Assembly: GCA_006226375.1 (NCBI GenBank)
Contig: SBHC01000044.1
Location: 1 to 64,000 of the forward strand
Direction: 5' to 3'
Source of the DNA: Deltaproteobacteria bacterium
GTDB taxonomy: Bacteria; Myxococcota_C; UBA6777
Length of the DNA stretch: 64,000 nt
Shown here: piece after piece, positions 51,657 to 59,671 of the stretch
Numbering within the stretch: position 1 is the first letter of the stretch
How the letters are laid out: every line of letters starts with the position of its first letter
The notes under the pieces: model-generated
Seen by the model: only the letters and a program-made list of their open reading frames with translations
Database searches by the model: none
Told to the model about the DNA's origin: nothing
Position numbers and translations under genes: made by a program

Positions 51657-53795
51657 ATGGCTTGCAATCGGTTTGTTTTGTGGACAGTGGTAGGACTTGC
51701 CTTGTGTGTGCTGTGGAATCCCCCAACAGTCCTAGCCCAAGGCTGCGATAAGCCGAATATGCTCATCGTGTTGGACAACTCCAACAGTATGAGAAACAAC
51801 AACAAGCTCAACGACGCCAACAAAGCCATCACCTATGTGGTGAAAACCTTTGATAAGTCCATCCGCTTTGGCCTCATGACATTTTGCGGCACCAAGAAGC
51901 AGCCTGTTGTCCCCGTTGTGGTGAAGATCTCCGACACAAGCAACGCCAAGGTCCTGACTTCGCTGCCCTCCAAGCTTTGCTATGGAACGCCCATGGTCGG
52001 GACGATGGCAGCCATCAAGCAGTACGTAACCAAAGACCTCATTCCCAACGACCCCAAACAACCCCGTCCCAACTTTGTGATGTTTGTAACAGACGGAGCA
52101 TCCACAGACGGTGACCCAACCTCAGGAGTCAAAGGCATCCGTACCCTTACAGTGGGTGGAAAATCCTATGACATCAAGACGTTTGTGGTTGGCTTTGGGA
52201 AAGGCGTCCGGCCCCAAACCTTAACCTCCATGGCCAAAGCTGGCGGAACGACAGACTACTACCAAGCCAACGACTACAACTCTCTTCAAAAGGCCTTGAC
52301 GAGCATCTCGCAGCAGGTCTCGAAAGAAGTTTGTGACGGCAAAGACAACGACTGCAACGGCCAAGTCGATGAGACCTGGCCGAAGTTGGGCCAAACCTGT
52401 AGCGCAGGAAGTGGACCCTGCAAAGACAGCGGAACCTGGGTCTGTAACAGCCAGGGAACCGATGCAGTCTGCAACGCCAAAAGCCGCCAACCCACCGCAG
52501 AAGTCTGTGACGGCAAAGACAACGACTGCAACGGCAAAGTGGACGACGGGATTGTATGCGAGTGCCAAAACGGCGACGAGCGTGACTGCGCAACTGCGTG
52601 TGGAAAAGGAAAACAACAATGCAGCAAGAACCAATGGGGTCCCTGCAAAGGCGCCCCAACACCGAGCCCAGAAGTCTGTGACGGCAAAGACAACGACTGT
52701 GACGGAGACGTGGACGAGAACCTTGTCCAGGCTTGCAAGAGCGCTTGTGGTGACGGAACGAAACGCTGTTCGCAAGGAACATGGGGCAAGTGCGTAGGCT
52801 CGACCCCGACCACCGACACCTGCGATGGACTCGACAACGACTGCGATGGAAAAGTCGACAACGGGGCAACTTGCCCCGACAATGCGCCCTGCCAGGACGG
52901 CGCATGCGTCCGGCCCTGCCGACAAGGTGAATGCATAGGCAACGCTCGCTGCGTGAAAGGATTCTGCGTCCCAACTCAGACCTGTGACAAGGTATCCTGC
53001 CCCAGCCACCAACGATGTGTGGCCGGCGCCTGTGTTGACTTGTGCTACCAGGTAACTTGCCCAGACAAGACGATCTGCCACAAAGGGAAATGTTATCCTA
53101 CAACTTGTGATGTGGTCGGGTGTCCAGAAGGAGAAACCTGCGACAACGGAGCGTGCAAACCTTCTCCCTGCGCAAACAAGTCCTGCGCCAAAGGCGAAGA
53201 ATGTACCAACGGAGTCTGTGTTCCCACTTGTCAGAACGTTCAATGCAAATCCGGAGAAACCTGCGTCAAAGGCCAATGTGAACGTGACTCTTGCGATGGT
53301 GTTTCCTGCAAGAACAATCAGATATGTATGGGAGGGGTTTGTCAGCAAGATCCTTGCGCGTCCATCACATGCCCCAAAGGCAAGACGTGCCGCGAAGGAG
53401 AATGCCAAGGCAACTCCAAAGATTGCTCACAAACAGGTTGTCCGCAAGGCTCCGTCTGCCTGGATGGAACATGCCTTGAGAACTGCAAGGGCCAAACCTG
53501 CGCAGAAGGACAAACCTGTACCAACAACGCATGCAAAGGAACGCCTAGCGGTCCAGAAACGTTCACTGAACCTTCTTCCGAAGAGTCTCCCACCCAACCC
53601 ACAGAAAACCCCACCACTCCGACAGAATCCCCGGAGCAAGAAAACGTATCCAAAGACGCAGGAACGCCCCACGACGACACAAGTCAGCCCACAACACGAA
53701 AGCCGGCAGGCTGCTCTTGTGACAGCAACTCTCCCGCAGGCCCGGTGTTCTTGGCCTTTGTCATGGTGCTCTTTGGGTTCCTACGACGTCGTTAA
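51657..53795 (+). CDS. Secreted von Willebrand A / MopE-motif cysteine-rich protein with MYXO-CTERM-like tail
   Basis: 712 residues. A signal peptide (WTVVGLALCVLWNPPTVLAQ) is followed by a VWA domain (about 30-215) with a modified metal site DNSNSM instead of DxSGS. Four MopE-like units follow (CDGKDNDCNGQVDET, CDGKDNDCNGKVDDG, CDGKDNDCDGDVDEN, CDGLDNDCDGKVDNG). About nine C-x-x-G-x-x-C disulfide repeats come next, then a Glu/Pro/Thr-rich linker. The end, GCSCDSNS then a hydrophobic segment then LRRR, fits a MYXO-CTERM-type sorting signal. The MopE motif in Methylococcus binds copper. GGAGAGG precedes the ATG. It is a paralogue of the gene at 12649, with one more MopE unit. Confidence 0.9.
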   Translation: MACNRFVLWTVVGLALCVLWNPPTVLAQGCDKPNMLIVLDNSNSMRNNNKLNDANKAITYVVKTFDKSIRFGLMTFCGTKKQPVVPVVVKISDTSNAKVLTSLPSKLCYGTPMVGTMAAIKQYVTKDLIPNDPKQPRPNFVMFVTDGASTDGDPTSGVKGIRTLTVGGKSYDIKTFVVGFGKGVRPQTLTSMAKAGGTTDYYQANDYNSLQKALTSISQQVSKEVCDGKDNDCNGQVDETWPKLGQTCSAGSGPCKDSGTWVCNSQGTDAVCNAKSRQPTAEVCDGKDNDCNGKVDDGIVCECQNGDERDCATACGKGKQQCSKNQWGPCKGAPTPSPEVCDGKDNDCDGDVDENLVQACKSACGDGTKRCSQGTWGKCVGSTPTTDTCDGLDNDCDGKVDNGATCPDNAPCQDGACVRPCRQGECIGNARCVKGFCVPTQTCDKVSCPSHQRCVAGACVDLCYQVTCPDKTICHKGKCYPTTCDVVGCPEGETCDNGACKPSPCANKSCAKGEECTNGVCVPTCQNVQCKSGETCVKGQCERDSCDGVSCKNNQICMGGVCQQDPCASITCPKGKTCREGECQGNSKDCSQTGCPQGSVCLDGTCLENCKGQTCAEGQTCTNNACKGTPSGPETFTEPSSEESPTQPTENPTTPTESPEQENVSKDAGTPHDDTSQPTTRKPAGCSCDSNSPAGPVFLAFVMVLFGFLRRR

Positions 53796-53800
53796 GCTTA

Positions 53801-53976
53801 GGGAGTCGGATGGAAATAAGCGTACATGTTTGGCGCAGGTCGGAGAGTGCAGATGCAAGGCGGAATGACGAAGCCCTGCCGGGCTGGCGCACCAGCAGAG
53901 CCAAGGCAAGGACTGACAACGCTGCAGATGCTTCTCCAGACAAGTCAAACGGTGCGATCATTTCCGTCCGCCTCCC
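53801..53976. mobile_element. MITE-like element, copy 2 (176 bp)
   Basis: The second copy of the element at 10492, in reverse orientation, flanked by TTA at 53798-53800 and 53977-53979. The termini are the same as in copy 1 (GGGAGTCGGATGGAAATAA outward to GGGAGGCGGACGGAAATGA). It is 16 bp longer; the extra part includes GCTGGCGCACCAGC, a small hairpin. It starts two bases after the VWA gene's TAA and ends 49 bp before the convergent pilR. It carries no ORF of its own. Confidence 0.8.
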
Positions 53977-54025
53977 TTACTCGGCCGTACACAATCGTTC
54001 CGTGTGACTTGGTCGTATACGCTGC

Positions 54026-55417
54026 TTATTCCTCACCCAAGGATAACTTGGCAAGCCGATAACGAAACGAACGGAACGATATCTTAAGCAACTTGGCAGC
54101 GTCTTTGCGGACCCCGTTGGCTTCTTCAAGAGCCGTCTCAAGGAGCCGCTTCTCAATCCCTTCCAGGTAAGCCTCCAGTCCCTCTTCTGGCAGTGTGTTT
54201 TCTTCCTGTGCAACAGCCGCGACAATGGGAGACAGGGGTCCATCCGAGTTTTTCACATCAGCGGGGAGGCTGTCGGGTTGGATCATATCCCCCGATTCAA
54301 GGAGGACTCCGCGTTCAATGACGTTCTCTAACTCACGAACGTTCCCTGGGAATGGATACCGCAAGAGACAATCAAGAGCGGCACGCGAAATGCCACGAAC
54401 GGAACCGCCCATCTTCTCCGAGTATCGCTGGATGAAGTGATGGCACAAGAGAGGAATGTCGTCCTTCCTCTCGCGCAGGGCCGGTAGCTTAACCGAGAGA
54501 ACATCCAGGCGGAAAAAGAGGTCTTCGCGGAAGCGCCCCTCCGCCACTTCCTCTTTAAGATTCTTGTTGGTAGCGCTGAGGATACGAACGTCAACGTCTT
54601 GATCTTCAGCGCCCCCGATGGAGCGAACTTTCTTCTCTTGCAACACCCGAAGCAGCTTCACTTGGATGTGCTGGGGCATCTCTCCGATTTCATCCAGGAA
54701 CAGCGTTCCACCGTCGGCCATTTGGAACAACCCAAGTTTGTCCCGGTCGGCCCCTGTAAAGGAACCCTTTTTGTGCCCGAACAACTCACTCTCAAGAAGC
54801 TGCTCAGGAATCGCACCACAGTTGATGGGAACAAACGGCCGCTCCGCTCGAGGACCGTTGTAGTGAATGGCACGGGCGACAAGCTCTTTTCCGGTGCCGC
54901 TCTCTCCATGGATCAGCACATTGATTTCACTCTGGCAAACCTTCCGCAACAGCTCAAACAAGGTGAGCATCTGCGGACTCTTTCCAAGAAGTTTTCCAAA
55001 GCTGTATCGATCTTGCAGCTCGCTCTTGAGCTGGACGTTCTCCTTGAGCAGCGCACGCTTCTCCATGCACTTGTGCACAAGGGCCTGCACCTCTTCAATC
55101 TTAAAGGGCTTTTGCAGGTAATCGTAGGCACCGAGCTTCATCGCTTCGATGGCGGTTTCGGTGGTGGCAAAGGCAGTCATCATCACCACTTGAACACCTG
55201 GGTGATGCTCACGAATGTACCGCAAGACATCCATACCATCGGCAGCTCCGGGCATTTTCAAATCAGTAAGGACGACATCAAAGTCATGCTGATCCAGCAT
55301 CGCGATGCCGGCTTCACCGTTTTCGGCCAAAACAACTTCGTGATTCTGTTTGGAAAGCAAAATATTGAGAAACTCCCGCAAAGAGAGTTCGTCGTCCACG
55401 ATGAGAACTTTGCCCAA
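54026..55417 (-). CDS. pilR: Sigma-54-dependent response regulator, PilR type
   Basis: 463 residues. A receiver domain (IVDDE, phosphoacceptor Asp in VVLTDLKMPG, Lys in LQKPF) is followed by an AAA+ activator with GESGTGKE (Walker A), GHKKGSFTGADR (the GAFTGA sigma-54-contact loop, here GSFTGA), and LDEIGEMP (Walker B). A Fis-type helix-turn-helix ends the chain (GVRKDAAKLLKISFRSFRYRL). The start is TTG with AGGAG seven bases upstream. It is expected to activate pilA. It lies 186 bp downstream of pilS on the same strand, with three small hairpins between them. Confidence 0.93.
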   Translation of the reverse strand: MGKVLIVDDELSLREFLNILLSKQNHEVVLAENGEAGIAMLDQHDFDVVLTDLKMPGAADGMDVLRYIREHHPGVQVVMMTAFATTETAIEAMKLGAYDYLQKPFKIEEVQALVHKCMEKRALLKENVQLKSELQDRYSFGKLLGKSPQMLTLFELLRKVCQSEINVLIHGESGTGKELVARAIHYNGPRAERPFVPINCGAIPEQLLESELFGHKKGSFTGADRDKLGLFQMADGGTLFLDEIGEMPQHIQVKLLRVLQEKKVRSIGGAEDQDVDVRILSATNKNLKEEVAEGRFREDLFFRLDVLSVKLPALRERKDDIPLLCHHFIQRYSEKMGGSVRGISRAALDCLLRYPFPGNVRELENVIERGVLLESGDMIQPDSLPADVKNSDGPLSPIVAAVAQEENTLPEEGLEAYLEGIEKRLLETALEEANGVRKDAAKLLKISFRSFRYRLAKLSLGEE

Positions 55418-55451
55418 GATACTTCTCCTGAAACCAAAATGAACCTGTCAG

Positions 55452-55498
55452 GCAGGAAGCCTGCTTCGACATCCATGTCGTCGAGTCATTCTACTCGA
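55452..55498. other. Three tandem small hairpins between pilS and pilR
   Basis: GCAGG/CCTGC (55452-55464), CGACAT/ATGTCG (55467-55480) and TCGAGT/ACTCGA (55481-55498) follow one another without overlap. They lie in the gap between the pilS stop and the pilR start and could act as an mRNA processing or attenuation site. Confidence 0.5.
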
Positions 55499-55603
55499 CT
55501 CTCTCGGATTGAGCAACGAAGCCCAAGAACAGAACACAGGGGAACTCACTCCGTACCAAGAAACAAGAAGGTCCATCCCTTCGTTCTTCCACCCAATCCT
55601 ATC

Positions 55604-57457
55604 TTAGGAAGAGGTGTCTGACGTTCGAGCTTCTTTGTTCTCCGAATCCGTCGCTTCCGATTCCAGGATGTCTTCGGTATCGGGAAGGGACTCGGACGAT
55701 TCCAGCTTTCTCGATGCGAACAAGTCAGCCATCGACATGGATGAATTGTGGGTCTCAAAAGCCAACTGGTAGCGTTTTCTCCCTGTGGGGAAAAACATCC
55801 GGAACAACGTTCCTTTGGGCTCAACATCTTCAATGTTGATGACTCCACCGTGCTCCGTCACAATGCGTTGGACCACAGCCAATCCAAGCCCAGAGCCATG
55901 GTTCCTCGTTGTAAAGAAAGGTTCAAAGATCCGCTCCTTGATTTCCGCGGGAATCCCTCCCCCAGCATCTTGGATCTCCACCCAAACACCGTTGGGCCCG
56001 TTCTCTGCGAAAATGCGAACCTCTCCTTCATCTGGGAGCATGGCTTGTGCAGCGTTCAACAACAGATTCCAAATCACTTGATGAAACAAGTGCTGATCGA
56101 CCTCAATCTTCAGGTCTTTCGGAATGTTTACCCGTACGGAGATCTTGTCGTATCGCTGATCCATGGTGAAAAGATGGAGAGTCTCTCGGACCGAAGCCTC
56201 AAGTCCAATAACTTCCTTATGAATCTCTTTGGGACGAGCAAACAGAAGGAAATCGCCGAGCAGATTGTTCAATCGGTCCGTTTCGCGCGTGACGATATCC
56301 ATCAACACTTGATGTTCTTGAGGAAGCTCCAACTCCGTACGAAGGAGCTGAATCGAACCAGACAACGACGACAGCGGGTTGCGAATTTCATGGGCCAGAC
56401 CAGCGGCCATCTCTCCCACAGCCGCCATCTTCTCCCGACGCCGTACCTGCTCTTCCATCTCCTTAAGCGGAGTCAGGTCTTGGAACAGCAACAAGACACC
56501 GTTCTGGCGTTTGTGCCTGTTGTGAAGGGGGGCCAGGGAAACACCAAGAAGGCGCATCTCCCCATCAGGCCGTTGAAATGGGATCTCCAGCCGCCAGTAC
56601 TTCTTCTCTCCTTGCTCCATCCTCTCCAAAAACGGCCGAAGGTCCGGCAAAATCTCAATCAGACTTTTCCCAAACAGAGAGTGCCACTTGAGCCCAGTTT
56701 GTTCGCAAGCGCTTCGGTTGAAGAACTGGATTTGTCCCTTCAGATCCGAGGTAATCAGCCCTGAAGTAAGACTCCGAACAATATCCTGGTGCAAGGCTTC
56801 CAGGTTGTCGAAATCAATCTGCTGCTTCTTGAGCATCTCACCCGTGAACCGAAGCTGCTCAGAGAGATGGCTGGACAAAAACGCGGTGAGAAAGAAGGCC
56901 ATGCCGTAGACGGTGAGAATATAAAAGAACTCAGGGAGATGAAGGGCGACAACGTTGTCGAGGATAGGCAAGCTTCGAAGCTTGTCGACCATCGTCAGAG
57001 ACAACAAGATCCCCAACGTCACCAAGCTTCCAAGGGCAAACAAGAACGCACCCTTCCGGTACAGCAAGACAGCCGCGCCAATGATAACCAACAGGTAGAT
57101 GAACAGAAAAATCGATTCATGCACACCCGTGGCCAGCACCAGCACTGACACCAAAATCAAATCCAGGCTTAACTGGAACGTGGTGAACAGTTGTAACTTC
57201 TTCACGCGAGTAAAGAAGCTGCTGTAAAAGAGAGTTAATCCATACGTCGCCCCAGCCAACCAAAAGACGACATTCTCGGTCGGATGTGTAGGACGGTCGA
57301 GGCTCTTAAGTTGGAAGACAACGGTGCCTCCCATTAACAACGTACCGACAAGCAAGCGCGCCCCCATCAACCAAAGCAAGCGTCGCTTCATGGCGTTGGG
57401 TTCGCGAAAGGAGTCGTTGGATTCAGGCTGCGTATTGCTGGGAGATTGGGAGGACAC
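55604..57457 (-). CDS. pilS: Sensor histidine kinase, PilS type
   Basis: 617 residues. About six transmembrane helices in the first ~190 residues (LLWLMGARLLVGTLLMGGTV, NVVFWLAGATYGLTLFYSS, IFLFIYLLVIIGAAVLLY) match the PilS sensor. A PAS domain (about 235-335) with FNRSACEQTGLKW follows. The HisKA box is HEIRNPLSSLSGSIQLL, with the phosphoacceptor His in it; the ATPase domain has NLLLNAAQAM, DAGGGIP and GSGLGLAVVQRI. The GTG at 57457 starts a polar stretch; the start could be the internal ATG in MKRRLLWL. It senses pilin levels in other species and phosphorylates PilR. Confidence 0.92.
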   Translation of the reverse strand: MSSQSPSNTQPESNDSFREPNAMKRRLLWLMGARLLVGTLLMGGTVVFQLKSLDRPTHPTENVVFWLAGATYGLTLFYSSFFTRVKKLQLFTTFQLSLDLILVSVLVLATGVHESIFLFIYLLVIIGAAVLLYRKGAFLFALGSLVTLGILLSLTMVDKLRSLPILDNVVALHLPEFFYILTVYGMAFFLTAFLSSHLSEQLRFTGEMLKKQQIDFDNLEALHQDIVRSLTSGLITSDLKGQIQFFNRSACEQTGLKWHSLFGKSLIEILPDLRPFLERMEQGEKKYWRLEIPFQRPDGEMRLLGVSLAPLHNRHKRQNGVLLLFQDLTPLKEMEEQVRRREKMAAVGEMAAGLAHEIRNPLSSLSGSIQLLRTELELPQEHQVLMDIVTRETDRLNNLLGDFLLFARPKEIHKEVIGLEASVRETLHLFTMDQRYDKISVRVNIPKDLKIEVDQHLFHQVIWNLLLNAAQAMLPDEGEVRIFAENGPNGVWVEIQDAGGGIPAEIKERIFEPFFTTRNHGSGLGLAVVQRIVTEHGGVINIEDVEPKGTLFRMFFPTGRKRYQLAFETHNSSMSMADLFASRKLESSESLPDTEDILESEATDSENKEARTSDTSS

Positions 57458-57500
57458 GGTGGTTGGGATTCCTGTGGGGGTTGGAGAAAGGCTCTCCAGG

Positions 57501-58715
57501 TCAGTTGGTCTTGACGTTACCTGCGAGCGAGAAGATCGGCATATACATGGCGATCAGCATACCACCCAAAATAACAGCAACAAAGACCAACATGATAGGT
57601 TCCATCATCGAGGTCATGGCGCCGACCGCATCGTCCACTTCTTCCTCGTAGAAGTCAGCGATCTTGTTGAGCATGACGTCCAAGGCACCCGTCGCCTCAC
57701 CGACCCCGATCATCTGTACCACCATCGAGGGGAAGATCTTGGTTTCAGCGAGAGGATCTGCCATGTTCCGACCTTCCGAGATCTTGTCACGGACGTGGTA
57801 AATGGCGGCTTCGACTGACTTGTTTCCAGAGGCTTTTGCCACAATGTCAAGAGCATCCAACAAGGGAACCCCCGACGAGATCATGGTACCCAGCGTTCGG
57901 GTAAACTTGGCCACGGCTGACTTCCGGACCACGTTACCGATGATAGGTGCCCGCAGCATAGTTTTGTCCATTAACTTCCGGCCAAAATCGGTCCCGATGA
58001 ACCACCGGAATGAGAAGAAGAAGACAACCATCCCCCCTATCACGTGAAGGAAGTACTTCTTCATCCAGTCGGACATCGCGATGACGAACTTGGTGGGGGC
58101 TGGTAGCTCTCCCCCCATGTTCGCAAACATCTTCTGGAAGGTTGGAATAACCCACACCAACATAACGATCGTTGCGAGGACAACAACCGAGAGAATGGTG
58201 ATCGGATAGGTCAACGCTCCCTTCACCTTCTTGATGGTCTTCAAGTTCTTTTCGATGAAGATAGCAAGACGGTTAAGAATGGTATCCAACACACCACCGA
58301 TTTCACCGGCGGCGACAAGGTTAACGAACAGATCATCAAACACTTTGGGGTGCTTTTTAAGCGCATCGGCGAAGGTAGCACCGCTCTCAACATCGGCCTT
58401 GATTTGGTACAAGATCCGCTTGAAGAAGGGGTTTTGATTCTGGCTGGCAAGAATTTCAAGACACTGCACCAGAGGAAGACCCGCGTCGATCATTGTCGCA
58501 AACTGACGGACAAAGATTACTAGCTCTTTGACAGACACCCCAGCGAACAACTCGGGCATCTTAAAATTGAGGGATATCGGCTTTTTCTTCACCTTCGGGT
58601 TGTTGATCTTCATGTGGCGAAGACGCATTTGAACATCTTGGATGTTCTTTGCCTCCATTTCGCCCTTCTTGACCTCTCCTGAGGCGCTGCGACCTTCCCA
58701 AACAAAAACAGGCAT
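57501..58715 (-). CDS. pilC: Type IV pilus inner-membrane platform protein
   Basis: Polytopic inner-membrane protein of the GspF/PilC family, the platform on which the pilin assembles and the motor ATPases act. 404 residues, the normal length. Two GspF domains: the first has FVRQFATMIDAGLPLVQCLEIL, the second KFTRTLGTMISSGVPLLDALDIV. Three membrane segments appear at GALTYPITILSVVVLATIVMLVWVIP, HVIGGMVVFFFSFRWF and SMMEPIMLVFVAVILGGMLIAMYMPIF. GGAGG lies eight bases before the ATG. It is the 5'-most gene of pilC-pilS-pilR. pilB and pilT are not within the window on either side. Confidence 0.97.
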   Translation of the reverse strand: MPVFVWEGRSASGEVKKGEMEAKNIQDVQMRLRHMKINNPKVKKKPISLNFKMPELFAGVSVKELVIFVRQFATMIDAGLPLVQCLEILASQNQNPFFKRILYQIKADVESGATFADALKKHPKVFDDLFVNLVAAGEIGGVLDTILNRLAIFIEKNLKTIKKVKGALTYPITILSVVVLATIVMLVWVIPTFQKMFANMGGELPAPTKFVIAMSDWMKKYFLHVIGGMVVFFFSFRWFIGTDFGRKLMDKTMLRAPIIGNVVRKSAVAKFTRTLGTMISSGVPLLDALDIVAKASGNKSVEAAIYHVRDKISEGRNMADPLAETKIFPSMVVQMIGVGEATGALDVMLNKIADFYEEEVDDAVGAMTSMMEPIMLVFVAVILGGMLIAMYMPIFSLAGNVKTN

Positions 58716-58795
58716 TCGGCGGTCCTCCTGCTATCTGCCCAATCTCTGGCGATGTGACGACAGAGTATCGTCCATGACACGTCGTCGAAGATTAT

Positions 58796-58823
58796 CTTAT
58801 AAGAAGTTGCGACATTCTTGCAA
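58796..58823 (-). promoter_or_regulatory. Candidate sigma-70-type promoter for pilC
   Basis: On the minus strand TTGCAA (58823-58818) is separated by 16 bp from TATAAG (58801-58796), about 80 bp before the pilC start. The spacing fits a vegetative promoter; it is a sequence match only. The rest of the 290-bp gap to the M50B gene contains nothing else notable. Confidence 0.4.
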
Positions 58824-59005
58824 GTTGTTCCAAGGCTTCGATTCCAAAAAACATCCCAAGAATGACCTGGTATTGGCTTCTCCTACACATACGGCCAACT
58901 TTTCAGAGACTGTAGCTTTCTCACAAAACTTTCCTCCCAAGAGGATGGGCTCTCTCTCCACCACAGGAAGGGAAGGAGCCAAGGCCATGAAACCGCTGGT
59001 TTTGT

Positions 59006-59671
59006 CTAGGCTGACATCCGCAGACGAATCCCCAGATAAAGTGCGCCGACCAACATTCCTACGGAGAAAATGCACCAGATCACACCCCAAGCAACAGCAG
59101 GAATGGAAGTCCGCTCGGCCAAAAGAGCAGCATCAGACTGGGGGACATGACGCCGGATGGTGTCATCGTACACATCGTAAATGGCGTACAGAGCGCTCAT
59201 CGTCCCGATAAAGTTAATAAGATAGGGCAAGAAGCGTCCGTTTTGGAAATACCAAAGCAGACCAATCCCTGCGATGAAGCCCACAGTGAGAGCCACGGTC
59301 AACACATTTTCGACCCAGCGCAATGAGAGCACCAAACAGGCAATCAACAAGCCCGCAGCGATGTAGGAGGTAAACTGCCGGGTACCCAAGAGAACCAGCG
59401 CAGAGCCAAAAAATGCAGAGCCGAGATAACCGGCAGGAAGGATCATCCACATCTTTCCACCAGTCAGGCGGGTGACCCCCCCTTCGTTGGCGTTCACAGA
59501 GATGCCGTGAACCGTGGCTCCAGAGGCCCACCCCGCGATGGCGTGTCCCATCTCATGAATGTAGATGGTGATAAGCTTGAAGGGAAACAACACAGGAGTC
59601 CGCCACAAGAGCCAGATTACCGCACCGTATCCTGCGATCAAACCAAGATGGATCCAATCATCTGCACCCAT
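59006..59671 (-). CDS. M50B-like membrane zinc peptidase, 221 aa
   Basis: Integral membrane protein with an HExxH zinc site (IHEMGHAIAGW, His39, Glu40, His43) near the end of the first segment, as in the M50B peptidase-like family (PF13398). It has about six hydrophobic segments (SYIAAGLLIACLVLSLRWVE, NVLTVALTVGFIAGIGLLWYF). The family is common in actinobacteria and deltaproteobacteria and is of unknown function; it is related to site-2 proteases, but the second metal motif (NPDG) is not clearly present. The ATG overlaps the upstream stop (TAATG), so it is translated together with the cysteine-rich lipoprotein. Confidence 0.87.
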   Translation of the reverse strand: MGADDWIHLGLIAGYGAVIWLLWRTPVLFPFKLITIYIHEMGHAIAGWASGATVHGISVNANEGGVTRLTGGKMWMILPAGYLGSAFFGSALVLLGTRQFTSYIAAGLLIACLVLSLRWVENVLTVALTVGFIAGIGLLWYFQNGRFLPYLINFIGTMSALYAIYDVYDDTIRRHVPQSDAALLAERTSIPAVAWGVIWCIFSVGMLVGALYLGIRLRMSA

